From Parvularia atlantis (lineage: Eukaryota; Opisthokonta; Rotosphaerida): DNA of 41,010 bases. The notes beneath the pieces were generated by a model that was not told where the DNA came from, made no database searches, and saw only the letters and a list, made by a program, of their open reading frames with translations. Within the stretch, counting starts at the first letter, position 1; every line of letters starts with the position of its first letter. This document shows, one piece after another, positions 11,235 through 21,407 of the stretch. Both the position numbers and the translations under genes were made by a program. The stretch lies in the NCBI GenBank assembly GCA_943704415.1, contig CALSCO010002453.1, forward strand, positions 1-41,010, read 5' to 3'.

Positions 11235-13027
11235 TCACTTTTTGAACTGGTGACGGCGGCGACCACCGCCGCCCTTGGCCCCGTCTGCGCCGCCCGGCGA
11301 CTCGCTGCCTGCTGCCGCCGGTGCTGCCGACTCGTCCGGCGGCGGGCTGCTGACGGCCGGCTCGCTGTCGAGGAGCGGGTTAACGGGCGCGACGTCGTCC
11401 TTCGACGGCAGCTCGGGCGGCTCGGCCACGGGCGCCTCCTCGGCACCGGTGCCGCCGTCGCCCTCGCCAGGCTTCTTGAATTGGCGCCGGCGGCGCGCCG
11501 ATGACGCCGCGGTGGGCTTGGCGTCATCGGCCGCGGTGTTGTCCGCTCCGCCGCCAAACGACATCGCGCCCGTCGTGTCCTTGGCTGAGCCCACGCACGC
11601 ACCGCAGCACGTCAGCCGCCCAACAGCTCGCGCGCCACGCCACGCGCGCACCCACGGCCGCCTCCTCGCCCTCGCCCTCGTCAGAGTCGGACGAGGCGCC
11701 GTACTCTGCCTCGGCCACGGTGAGCCCGGCACACACAAGCGAGGGACGCGGGGCGCACCGTCTGCGATCATCGAGTTGGCACGCTCCTGCGCGCGCTCGC
11801 GCTTGCGGGCGCGGGTTACGGCGTCGACAGGCGCTGCGCAGGCGCTCGCGTCACCGCCCGGCCGCCTGCCACACGTGCGAACCGCACCGTCCTCGGCGCA
11901 GTTGTCGCAGACGCGCACGAGGCTCGAGTTGGGCACGAGCGGGCGCCGCTGTGTCGAGCACGAGCCGCAAACGAGCTTGCCGCACTTGCGGCAGTGGTGC
12001 TGGCGGCACAGCGCGCGCGTGAGGGGTGGCGAGTGCTCTCCGACGCGGCAGGCGCACCCGCCGGTTGAACGTCGAGAAGCGCGCAAACTCGCAGATCATG
12101 CACGCGTTGGCCGTGTGGTCCGGCTGCCAGACGGCCGCGACGTCTGCGGCACGCGTAGCGCCTCAGCAGGACGAAGGGAAGCAGAGCAGGCGCACGCACT
12201 CGTGTTGATGTCCTTGTTGACGTGGTCGCCGAGCGCGGCCAGCCACGCGTCGCGTTCGTCGGCCGAGCGCGCAAAGACCAGGAACGACTTGGCTGGCGTG
12301 CCGAGCTGAAAGCCGTACTTGACGTCTGGAGGCATCGTGTGTGAGCGGCGTCAGGAGGACAAGCGGGCACGCGCGGCGCACCGCCCTCTTGCAGCGGCGT
12401 GACCACGAGCTGGCGCAGGTCGAGCTTGTGCTGGTTAGCGCAGACCATCTTCTTGCCCTCGGTCGGGCTGACGACGACCGTGCCGTAGATGAGGATGTCG
12501 CTGAACAGCGCAAAGTAGCGCCGCTTGGCGGCCTTGCGGCAGATCTTGACCAGCACGCCGTCCTTCACAAACACGCGCCCAGGTACGAGCAGCGGCTGCG
12601 CACGGAGCGTCAGCCGGCCGGCCGGCTTTGCCTCGCGCGAGCGCACCTGGCCGCCGTCAACAAACGCGTTCGCCACCTCGAGGATCTTGGCCGCGTTGGC
12701 GTCGAGCTCGCCCGCGGGTGCGCGCGCCGCCGCAGCTGGCGCCGCCGCGTCGGCCGACGGCTGGCGCGTCACTGCAGCGCGTGCGCACGGGCGTGAGCGG
12801 GGCAGCGCGTGAGGTGAGGCCCGGTCGGCCGGCCGCGCACGCAGGCTCTTCATCTTGCTCAGCAGGCCCTTGCCGCCGCCGCCGGCCGCGCCGCCCGCCG
12901 CGTCCGTGCGGAACGAGATCTCGTCCGGGTCGTGGCTGTGCAGGCTCGCGTCCTGCGCACAGCCCGGCGCGCGCGACTCAGCGAGCAGACCATCTGGGCG
13001 AGCGGCACAGACCTCATCGTTATCCAT
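11235..13027 (-). CDS. phafin-type PH-FYVE protein (PLEKHF-like) with extended basic tail
   Basis: An endosomal phosphoinositide-binding adaptor with phafin order, PH then FYVE. An N-terminal Gly-rich/acidic leader (MDNDEDASLHSHDPDEISF) precedes the PH domain: LLVPGRVFVKDGVLVKICRK, KRRYFALFSDILIYGTVVVS, VKYGFQLGTPAKSFLVFARS and DERDAWLAALGDHVNKDI. The FYVE finger is complete: WQPD (WxxD), CMICEFARFSTFNRR spliced to HHCRKCGKLVCGSC (R+HHCRxCG) and VRVCDNC (RVC). Human phafins are about 250-280 aa. This protein adds a Pro/Ala/Asp-rich C-terminal region carrying two copies of an RRRxQFKK motif, the second being the last residues. The RRHHC motif is created by splicing across the intron that ends near 12003. 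Inference: PtdIns3P binding on early endosomes. The gene is tandem with, and only 67 nt downstream of, the RING/B-box gene. Confidence 0.92.
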
Positions 13028-13094
13028 CAGCGCTTGCTGGCGCAACTGCTGCTGGCAGAATGTGTACGTACCCACACCCATACACACCACGCCC

Positions 13095-14072
13095 TCACTG
13101 CGACGCAGGCGCGGGCACGGACGCGGGTGCGCCCTCGCGGTACAGCTCACCGAGCTGCGCCGGAGCGGTCGCACGCACGGCCGCCTCGTCCGGGGGGAAG
13201 CGGAAGCGCAGCGTGTCGCGGTTCCACGCGTTGACGTCGGGCTCGAGCGGCGTGACCTGCTTGATCCGGTCAAAGACGAGGGTGTAGAGGCGGATCTCGT
13301 CGTACGGGTGCGTGTGCGAGTAGTCGGTGCGGACCATGCTGTCGACCTGGCGCGTGGCCGTGCCGGCCTGGTCCTTGGAAATCTTGAGCCCACGTAGCTG
13401 CTGCATCACGCTCCTCGCGTCCTCGTCGATGCCCACGCGGGCCGCCTCGATCAGCTCGTTGCGGCGCGCCTCCAGCTCGGCCGCGACGTCTGGCCGCAGC
13501 AGCGCGGCGTCGTGGAAGGCCAGCGTGATCTCGTTGTTGAGCTTGAACAGGCGCGCCTGCAGCGTGCTCGTCATCGCCTCGAGCGTGGCGATGGCCGCGT
13601 CGATCGGGCCCAGCCGGCGGCGCAGCACGGCGACAAGCGGCAGCAACGTCGAGGCAGGGTACCGCGCCACAAACTCGTCCGTGTCGATCACGGGCTGGTG
13701 CCCGCAGTGCTTGGCGCCGGGCAGGGCCAGGCACTGCTCGCAGACGACCGCGCGGCACGGCTCGCAGCAACCGATCAGGATCTGCTCCGGGTGGTGCACG
13801 CACACGCCCAGGACGGGCCGCTCCGACTGGCCACGGCCGGCCAGCGCCGCGACCTTGCCGCGCGGCAGCGCCTGCAGCTCCTCGGGCAGGGGCGCGCGGC
13901 AGACGGGGCAGACGTTGTGCGTGGGCCGCTCGGTGCGCCGCGCTGAGCGCTCGACCTCCTGCACGCACGGGAAGCAGAATGTGTGCCCGCACGGCAGCTC
14001 ACGCGGGTCGCGGAACGCCTCGCGGCAGACGGGGCACTGCTGCGGGAGGGTCGTCTTGATGAGCGACAGCAT
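13095..14072 (-). CDS. RING finger / B-box protein (TRIM-like E3 ligase)
   Basis: One of only two apparently intronless genes in the window, 325 aa. A C3HC4 RING lies at about 13-60 (CPVCREAFRDPRELPCGHTF, CFPCVQEVE, CPVCRAPLPEE). A B-box-like zinc-binding segment follows at about 88-125 (VCVHHPEQILIGCCEPC, AVVCEQCLALPGAKHCGH), then a predicted coiled-coil stretch (LLPLVAVLRRRLGPIDAAIA through the RNELIEAARVGIDEDARSV region). The C-terminal 80 residues, with HTHPYDEIRLYTLVFDRI and FRFPPDEAAVRA, are not recognised and are not a SPRY domain. The likely role is a ubiquitin ligase; the substrate is unknown. It is divergent from the Irc3-like helicase, with start codons 102 nt apart. Confidence 0.9.
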   Translation of the reverse strand: MLSLIKTTLPQQCPVCREAFRDPRELPCGHTFCFPCVQEVERSARRTERPTHNVCPVCRAPLPEELQALPRGKVAALAGRGQSERPVLGVCVHHPEQILIGCCEPCRAVVCEQCLALPGAKHCGHQPVIDTDEFVARYPASTLLPLVAVLRRRLGPIDAAIATLEAMTSTLQARLFKLNNEITLAFHDAALLRPDVAAELEARRNELIEAARVGIDEDARSVMQQLRGLKISKDQAGTATRQVDSMVRTDYSHTHPYDEIRLYTLVFDRIKQVTPLEPDVNAWNRDTLRFRFPPDEAAVRATAPAQLGELYREGAPASVPAPASQ

Positions 14073-14174
14073 CCTGCGGGCGCGGGCGCGTCAGGCGGCC
14101 CTGCGCGTGAGACGCGAGAAGCGAGGAAGGCGCCGCCAGATGCAAAGGCGTGTCACAGTTCGCGGACATGCACA
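14073..14174. promoter_or_regulatory. short bidirectional promoter between the RING/B-box gene and the Irc3-like gene
   Basis: These 102 nt between two divergent start codons must hold both transcription starts and leaders. No TATA or CCAAT element is evident. The segment from about 14115 to 14174 is slightly less GC-rich. The assignment is from layout only. Confidence 0.5.
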
Positions 14175-16162
14175 ATGTCGCAGCTGCGTCCCTACCAGGC
14201 AGAGTGCGTCGAGCACTGTCTCTCGCAGCTGCGCGCAGGCGTGCGGCGCCAGCTCGTGTCGCTGCCGGTCGGCTCGGGCAAGACGGTGCGCGGCAGCGCG
14301 CGCGTGTGCACCGCCCGTCCGACCAATCAATCGATCGATCGGCGGGCGCGCAGACCGTCTTCGCGCACCTGCTGCGCCGCGTCCCGCCGCCCGCGCCGAC
14401 CGCGACCAAGACGCTCGTGCTCGCGCACCGCGAGGAGCTGATCGACCAGGCCGCCACCCGCATCTACCAGACGCACCCGGACCTCGCGGTGGACGTGGAG
14501 CAGGGCGGGCGCAGCGCATCAACCCTGGCCGACGTCATCGTCGCCTCCGTGCCCACGCTCGGCCGCGGCGGGTCCGACCGCGTGCTCAAGTACGACCCGC
14601 GCCTGTTCAAGTGCATCGTCGTGGATGAGGCGCACCACGCCACGGCGCAGTCGTACCTGCGCACGCTCGACCATTTTGGCGCGCGCGACCCGGCCTCGCC
14701 GCTCCTGCTCTGGGGCTGCTCGGCCACGCTGCGCCGCTTCGACGGCGTCGGGCTGGACGCGGTCTTTGAGCGCGTGGTCTTCCACCGGAGCATGCTCGAC
14801 ATGATGCGCGAGCGCTGGCTGTGCCCGCTGCGGGTCATGTCGGTCGCGACGCGCGTGGACCTTTCCGGCGTGCGCGTATCGAGCACCGCCACCGCTCGCA
14901 CTGCCGCGCCCGAGCGCGACTTTGTGCTGAGCCAGCTTGCGCGAGCCATCAACACGCCCTCGCGCAACCGCATCGTCGTCGACATGTGGCGTGAGCTCGC
15001 CGGGACGCGCCGCTCGACGCTCGTCTTTGCCGTGGACGTTGCTCACATCCGCGCGCTCGTCGACGCCTTTCGCGCGGCGGGCGTGGCGGCCGACTCGGTC
15101 GACGGCTACACGGCGCGCGACGACCGCGCGGATGTGCTCCAGCGCTTTCGCGAGGGAAGCTTGCCCGTGCTGGTCAACTGCGGCGTGCTGACCGAGGGCA
15201 CCGACATCCCCACGATCGACTGTGTCGTCATGGCCCGCCCCACGCGCTCGAGCGTGCTCTTTCAGCAGATGCTCGGGCGCGGCCTGCGCCTCGCCTCGGG
15301 CAAGACGGACTGTCTCGTGCTCGATCTGGTCGACAGTTTTGCGGGCAAGACGCTCATCACCGTCCCGTCGCTGCTCGGCCTCGACCCGGAGTTTGCCATG
15401 GCCGGCGAGGACGTCCTGGCCACGTACGACACTATGAGAGCCGCCGCGCGCCAGACCGGCCTCGCGGCCTCGGCCAAGAGCCTGCCCGAGGCGCTGCGCC
15501 GCGTGACGTCCGTGCGCGAGCTGGACCCGTTTGGCACGGCCGAGCCGCACACGGACGTACCGGCGGGGGCGCTGCCGCACATCCGGCACTCGCACTACGC
15601 GTGGGTGCGCCTCAGCGGTGTGCACTGCAGCTGGCGTGGGTGCGTGCTTATACGCTCCGCGCAGAGCACGAGTACGTCCTCGACGCCGGGCACCAGGGCG
15701 TGCTGCTGCGCATCGAGCGCGACGCGGACACGGGCAAGTACGGCCTCACGCGGCGGCAGCGCCTGCGCAACGGCGTCCTCACGCAGCCGACGCGCCTACC
15801 CGCCGCGGCCGACTCACTCGAGTCGATCCTGCACGCGGCCGACACGTACATCACCGCCAACCTGCGCGGTTGCGTGCGCCTGCTGTCGGGTACGCGCTGC
15901 CTGCTCACGCCGCGTTGCCGCAGCCGTGCGCAGCACGCTCCTCCGCAGCGCGCCGTGGCGCCAGCAGCCGGCGAGCGACGGCCAGCTCAAGTTCCTGCGG
16001 CGCCTCGGCGTCACGCGCTTCAAAACGGACGAGCAGCTGGCCGACATGACACGCGGTGAGGCGCAGCGTCTCATCGTCTTGCTCACGTCGGGCGTCGGCA
16101 AGACTGCACCCACGCTGGCCGAGTCGCACGGGCGAGTGCTGGACGCGGTCGTGGCGCGATAG
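14175..16162 (+). CDS. SF2 DEAH helicase, Irc3-like (mitochondrial DNA branch-migration type)
   Basis: Starts MSQLRPYQAECVEHCLSQL (Q-like motif). Motif I is PVGSGKT, split by the first intron after GKT. The rest are TLVLAHREELIDQA (Ia), VVDEAHHA (II), LLLWGCSATLRRFDG (III), STLVFAVDVAHIRALVDAF (IV), GVLTEGTDIPTIDCVVMARP (V) and QQMLGRGLRL (VI). The C-terminal PASDGQLKFLRRLGV...MTRGEAQRLIVLL block is typical of the Irc3 branch. The long central exon runs from about 14360 to 15612. Near 15613-15638 the frame requires either an ultra-short intron (26 nt with GT, 30 nt with GC donor) or an unusual exon structure. The third intron has a GTTGCG donor at about 15869. Yeast Irc3 works in mitochondria; here no clear N-terminal targeting peptide precedes the helicase core, so the location is inferred only. 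Confidence 0.88.
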
Positions 16163-16225
16163 CACTGGTGTCTCAAGGCACACGAACCACTCTGTTCTGC
16201 TCTGGATCGGACGCACAGTGGCCCC

Positions 16226-18455
16226 TCACAGCCCCTCGTCGTTGCCGTCCTCGCCGAGCACGCCCAGGCCGCTCTCGATCTGGTCGCACAGGTGCAGCAG
16301 GGGTAGGCGCAGCGACGGCGCGAGGCCCTCCGAGCACACGCGCATCCCGTCCAGCGCCTGCTTGCCCTGCGCCTGCGAAAGCGCGCACGCCATGTGAGCA
16401 ACGACCTGGCGCTCACAGGCGCGCAAACGCACGTGGTAGAGCTGCAGCAGCCGCTCGCTCGCCGCCACTCGGTCGTCCAGCTTGCCCTGCGTCAGCGCCT
16501 GACGGCACGTCGCGGCTGAGCACCGCCGCCACATGCGATGCGCGCGCCACCGCGCACCGCCAGCAGCCCCTCGGCGTCGGCGTCGGTGGTCACAGCGACC
16601 GCGTCCTCCTTGCTCACGATGATCGCATCCTCGAAGATGTCGCCGGCGTCCTCGGGCTTTGCTGCGCACGGCGTGCTCGGCGCGTCGGCCGCTGGTGGCG
16701 CTGCCTTGTTTTCCTTGTCGTTGGCCTCGCCGTCGTCGCTCGCCGGCACGGGCTCGGCCAGCGGCTCGCTCGAGGGCTGCTCGGGCACGGCTTCTGCTGC
16801 TGGCATGGCTTCGACCGTCTCCTCGGCTGGCGGTGCCGGCCCACCGTCTGCCGGCCCACCGTCTGCCGGTCCACCGTCTGCCGGCCCACCGTCTGCCGGC
16901 CCGCCGTCTGCGAGCGCCTCAACCGTGCGGCGGTCTGCAGCAATCGTCACAGCAATGACGTCGCGGCTGGCGGCGAAGAAGTTGGGGTTGATCCGGCGTG
17001 CTGACGGCGCCGCCGCTGCACGGCCCCGGGGGGGTCAGCGCGGCAGAAGGGGCACATGAACGAGCGCGCACCACTGCTGACTGCGCCGGCTGGCGCGGCG
17101 GGACGCACGGCTCGTACGGCCGCGCCGAGCTGTGCGCGCTTCGGCTTGCCCGCTCCCGACGGCGTCGAGGGCACAGTCAGGCCGTCGTAGAGGCTCACGA
17201 CCGGCGCAGCGTGCACGGGTGTGGACGGCACAGGCGCAGGTGCGGGCGCCGCTGCGACCGGTGCTGGCCCGCGTGCCGCTGGTGCGACCGTCTCGCTAGG
17301 CGCGAGACGGTGCGCCGGCGGCGCGGGCGGGGCAACGCGCGTGCGCGCAGGTAGCCCCATGCTGCCGCTGCCGCCGACGTGCTTCGCCGCAGCCAGCGCT
17401 GGTGCCGCGGGCGTGGGAGCGGCTGCAGCTGCGGGCATGGCCGCTGGCTTGCCGTTGGCTGCGTTAAGCGCGGCGAGCAGCAGCACCTGCCTCTTGTCGT
17501 CGAGCGCGGCAAAGACGCTGAGCCCCCTCCCCCGGCGGGTTATCAGCCGCCGGCGCGCACAACATCGCAGGCCGGCGCACCGCTGGGCGTGCTCCGGCAG
17601 CCGCGTCTCCAGCACGCCAAAGGCCGAGCGCCCGTGCAGCCGCGCCTTCTCGTCGCCGTCGCGGAGGCTCTGTGTTTTTGCGCCCGCGTGGGCTGCTGCC
17701 GCTGGCGCAGCACCGGATGCCCGCACCAGCAGTACGCCCTCGGCCAGGGCCTCGGCCGCGGCCTCGGGCAAGTCCTCGTCCGCGGCCAGCCCGCGCAGCA
17801 GGCACTCGACAAACTTTGCGCAGTACATGCGCTGCGCGCCACTTCTGCTCGTGCGCAGCGTGGCGTTGAGCAGCTCAACCACGGCGAGCGGCTTGGTCTG
17901 CGCCGCGGCCCGTCCGTGTGAGCGACCGATGCGGGCAGGTCACACGGCGCGGCGCACCTTGGCCAGCACCGTCTCCATCGCCTGCTCGGCGTAGCGGTTG
18001 AACAGCTTGTTGGAGCGCCCGCACAGCTCGACGAGCGTCGGGCACAGCGCCTCCATCTGCGGCGCCGCGGCCGCACCGAGCCGCTCGCTCATCGCCGCGA
18101 CGAGGGCGCAGGCCGCGGCCGAGAGCGACGAGCGCAGCGAGAGCGCCTTGCACGGCCGGCACACGGCGCCGTCAGACGGGCGCCCGGGTCCCGCGCGCGG
18201 CCGCGGCGGCGCACCGACTGCGTCACGGGCGTGTGCAGCTTGGCCGCGGCGTCGAGCAGGCTGGACGCGTCGCCCTCGCCGGCCGCATAGACCTGTGCAC
18301 CGCGGCCCGTTCGGCACACCGACCACGCAGGGCGCGTGCATGCGCACCTCGGCCCAGCGCCGCAGCAGCGCGTTGAGGCGGCTCCACGTCTCCTCCGTCT
18401 CCTTGTCCTCGAACGCGGCGAGCGTCTCGACCAGCAGAGCCGCAACGGTCGTCAT
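16226..18455 (-). CDS. CLASP-like TOG/HEAT-repeat protein
   Basis: A microtubule plus-end-associated family. The start MTTVAALLVETLAAFEDKET, then EETWSRLNALLRRWAEVYA, matches the opening of the CLASP N-terminal (CLASP_N/TOG) domain. It continues with LSLRSSLSAAACALVAAMSE, CPTLVELCGRSNKLFNRYAE, LAVVELLNATLRTSRSGAQR and RSAFGVLETRLPEHAQR-VFA, the arrangement of helical repeats seen in CLASP/Stu1. A long Pro/Ala-rich low-complexity linker follows, then RINPNFFAASRDVIAVT, a five-copy ADGGP repeat, an acidic linker with DIFEDAIIV, and a C-terminal helical segment (LTQGKLDDRVAASERLLQLY to the end). About eight introns are each supported by phase. The protein is much shorter than animal CLASPs, with one clear TOG. 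An in-frame codon upstream at 18491 would add 12 residues; I prefer 18455 because its sequence matches the family. Confidence 0.82.
16837..16911 (-). repeat. five tandem 15-bp units encoding ADGGP
   Basis: A coding minisatellite inside the CLASP-like gene. Five 15-nt units, differing at one or two positions, give (ADGGP)x5 on the minus strand. The high identity between units suggests recent slippage and likely length polymorphism. It lies in a disordered linker. Confidence 0.9.
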
Positions 18456-18499
18456 GGCGGCACGAGGCGACAGGGGGGAAGTGCTGTACATTCTAGTTG

Positions 18500-19995
18500 T
18501 CAGTCAGAGTGCAAGTTGCTCGCCTCGCCGCCGCCGCCGCTGAGCGCACGCAGCTCGTGGACGGCCGTTGCGAGCACCAGAGCGATGTACGGGCACTGCG
18601 CCACGGCCAAGGCGAGCCAGTCGCCCGCGACCACGCCGCACGCGAGCCGCACGCCGACAATGGCCAGCGCCGCGAGCGCCGTCGCCAGCGAGAGCGGCCG
18701 TAACCGGGCGCTTGCACGCACGATCAGCACGGTCTGCTCGCGACCGTTGGGGGCAGGGGGCAGTGAGTAGAAGCAAGACGTGCACATGCACGTGCGCGCA
18801 GCCGCACCTGCACCACGAGCACGAGGCCGAGCACGCCCGACGCCATCGCCGTCCAGTCGCCGTCCGCCTCACCCTCGCGCGCGGCCTGCCCCCCACATAG
18901 GGCGCGTCAGCCGACCCGCGCAGTGCGACCGAGCCGCCGCGAGCCGACGCACGTCCATGTCGGCGAGCGACGCAGCGAGCGGGTGGTCGTGCAGCGCCGT
19001 GCCCAGGTCCTGCCAGATCGCCACCGCGGCCGCAAACAGCGTCACGCCGGCAAAGAACGCCGCGTACAGCCGCGCGGTCCACGTCGCAGGCCCGCTCGGC
19101 CTGCGCACGTCTGCGCTGCCGATGCCGTTCTCATGCGCTGCTCACGTCAGCCCGCGCGTGCCACGCCGCGCGTCCTGCACGCACCGCCCGGTGCAGCGAG
19201 CGATGACGACGCCGCCGGCGGCTTGTAGTCGGCGCCGAGGACCTCGCGAATGCCGAGCACCTTGAGCGCCTGCAGCCGCTCGCTCAGCTCGGCCAGGTTG
19301 TGCGACGTGCGCAGGGTGCGGGTGTTGAGGTAGCGCTTGCGCGTCTTCTCTAGCAGGGGCTCTGCGCCGCCCGAGCGGCGTAAGAAGGGCGTGTGCGCGC
19401 TGCCGGAGAGGCGCAGCGCGGCGCGCACCAAACTTGAGGAACTCGTACGGGCGCACGGCCGATTGCACGTCGCTGTGCGTGTACGTGTCGAAGAACTCGC
19501 GCTGCAGCTCCGTCAGGAAGCTGAAGGCGAGCAGCTGGGCGTGCGCGTGCGCGTGCGGGCGGGCGTACTAAGCGACCGAGCAGCCAGGTGTCCGCGTGGC
19601 ACGCACGCGCGGGTACGTCTTGTCGCACAAGACGAGGAAGCACACGCCGACCTCGACGATGTAGCTGCGGCGGCCGCGTCAGATCCGCGCACGGCAGCGG
19701 CGGGCTCGGTGCGGCGCGGCGCAACTGGAAGCACAGCGGCTCGCTGCGGATCGTCGCGCGCGTCGGCAGCGGGTTGGCCGAGGGCGCGAGCCGCCGCAGC
19801 AGCGCCTTGGCCTGCTTCTGGAAGTCGGCCAGGCTCTGCTCGTCTTGCTGTGCACGCGCGTGCGCGTGTGCCGCGGCGTTGGGACGCACCCGCACCCGCG
19901 CGCCGTGCGCCCCGTGCCGCGCGCACCTGCGACGCCTCGGTCGTCGCGACGAGCGGCAGGCCGTCAACGGCACGTGCTATGATGACCAGCCGCAT
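18500..19995 (-). CDS. SEC22A/SEC22C-like longin protein with four membrane spans
   Basis: An ER/Golgi trafficking family. The N-terminal longin domain is clear once spliced: RLVIIARAVDGLPLVATTEA, QQDEQSLADFQKQAKALLRR, F-HYIVEVGVCFLVLCDKTYP, LLAFSFLTELQREFFDTYTH and VRPYEFLKFEPLLEKTRKRY. After the LEKTRKRYLNTRTLRTSHN block there is no normal Sec22 SNARE heptad motif ending in one anchor. Instead four hydrophobic segments follow: LYAAFFAGVTLFAAAVAIW, AMASGVLGLVLVV, SLATALAALAIVGVRLACGV and WLALAVAQCPYIALVLATAV. This is the layout of animal SEC22A and SEC22C rather than the R-SNARE SEC22B. One intron uses a GTTGCG donor, which restores the FHYIVE motif. The start at 19995 lies only 10 nt after the MEMO1 stop, so its promoter or leader must overlap MEMO1. 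It is tandem with the CLASP-like gene, 44 nt away. Confidence 0.85.
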
Positions 19996-20005
19996 CGCCG
20001 TGAAG

Positions 20006-21381
20006 TCAACGCATTGCGAGGTACAACAGCGCCGAGGCGTACGACACAGAGCTGTCGCCCGCGTCGACCACGCGGCTCGACTGCGCGTAGTGCGTGAACT
20101 TGATCGCCGGGCGCACGCCGCCGTCGGCGCGCTGCCAGTGCTCGACGGCGCGCAGCAACACCGCGATCGGGTGCCGGCCGCAGATCGTGTTGCGCTTCGC
20201 CTTGAGGTACTCATAGAAGCCGTCCGCGTCCAGCCGCTCGATCAGCTGCGCACGGCGGCGGTGTTGTCCACGGCTCCGTCAGCGCGCCGGCTCAGCAGCG
20301 CGGTGTGTGAGGGCGCACCGCCATGCCCTCGCGGTCGAGCGCCTCAATCGACTGGTGGATCGCACCGTGCGCCTTGTCGTGGTGCGTGTACGAGAAGCGC
20401 CTGCACAGGCCACGCTGAGCCGGCGCGACGTGCCAGCGCGGCGCGTCAGCGCACCGGCCCCAGTGGCAAAAGTCGGATGAGACGATGAAGAGGTTGGCCG
20501 GGTCGGCCAGGTACGGCTGCAGCAGCCGGCCGTAGTCGGCCTCGGCCTGCTTGGACAGGCTGCCGACGAGGATGGGAACGACGGTGTACGGCTCGGTGCG
20601 GCTGGCCGGCGGGGGGTGTCAGCACGCCAGCACGCACACGCTCGCGCGGGCACGCGCCGCACTTGCGCATGACGTGGTACAGGTACGGCAGGTGCATCTC
20701 AATGCTGTGCTCGGCCTCGTCCACGTCGAGCGACATCCACTCAAAGTCGCCCGTCGCGTGCAGCGCCTGCACGGCTGCGTGGTGGTGTGTGCGCGCGTCA
20801 GTGCAGGCATCGCGAGCGCGGCGCCGAGGCGCACCGTCCTTGTCGATGACGAGGTTGCCAAACGGCGTCTCGTAGCTGACGCAGCGCGACAGTGCGCACC
20901 CAGCCAGGTAGTGGTGGTGCGACGGCCCGAGCAGGAACACGCGCTTGCTGCGGGCGCGGCCGTCGGATGTGCGCCTGCGATGCGCACGCAGCTGACGTGG
21001 CGCACCACTGGCTCGCGTCGACATGCTTGTAGGCGTGCGCCGCCGTCGGCCCGCTGTACGAGTACCCGGCGTGCCTGCGCCACGCATCGTCACCGCGCGC
21101 GCCGAGTGCAGCATATCCGCGCACGGCGCTATGATCGCCCGCGCCGGCTGGTCGTACGCGACCTCGTCGGGCGCGACGCGCTCGAGCCAGCCGTTGAGCT
21201 GCTGCGCGAGGCGGCCGGCTGCGCCCGCGTCAGCCAGGCTCCGCCCCCGCGTGCCATGCGCGCGCACCGTCGCCCGTGTACCAGCTGTCGGCGTGCGACG
21301 CAGCCTGCACAGCGCCGTGCGCGCGGGTCTGGTCAGTCACGGACGCGCTGCCTTTGTGACATCGCGCACTCGCTTGGACAT
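20006..21381 (-). CDS. MEMO1-like: MEMO1 family protein
   Basis: MEMO1 is a conserved cytosolic protein related to non-haem iron dioxygenases and linked to ErbB2 signalling, redox and iron/copper handling. The model has about eight exons. The start is MSKR spliced to AASHADSWYTGD (family SHAGSWY). Then come ARAIIAP spliced to HAGYSYSGPTAAHAYKHVDA, KRVFLLGPSHHHYLAGCALS, WMSLDVDEAEHSIEMHLPYL, TEPYTVVPILVGSLSKQAEA, NLFIVSSDFCHWG, KRNTICGRHPIAVLLRAVEH, and FTHYAQSSRVVDAGDSSVSY near the end. The proposed metal ligands, His of PHAGY, His of PSHH and Cys of NTICGRHP, are all present, so the protein looks functional. Asp replaces the usual Gly in SHAGSWY. The protein is full length for the family, about 300 aa. 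It is head-to-head with the Obg-like gene at only 26 nt and in tandem with the SEC22-like gene. Confidence 0.94.
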
Positions 21382-21407
21382 CGCGCTGTCGTTTGAAGTA
21401 CGTCGGG
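21382..21407. promoter_or_regulatory. 26-nt gap between divergent MEMO1 and Obg-like start codons
   Basis: If both starts are right, the two transcripts' 5' leaders must overlap, or one or both genes start transcription inside the other. The gap is AT-richer than its surroundings (TTTGAAGTA). Both first exons are very short (4 and 10 codons) and are followed directly by an intron, so the core promoters could also lie in the partner's first intron. Confidence 0.5.

Noticed and set aside
17040-17075. CPFC-containing peptide (SFMCPFC) at the end of a CLASP-gene open frame, resembling a zinc knuckle
   Set aside because: It lies inside an intron: splicing at the GTGCGC donor just before it to a CAG acceptor gives a smooth join to RINPNFFAASRD.
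21393-21407. Upstream start for the Obg-like protein adding KYVG residues
   Set aside because: The codon is TTG, not ATG; the first ATG in frame is at 21408.
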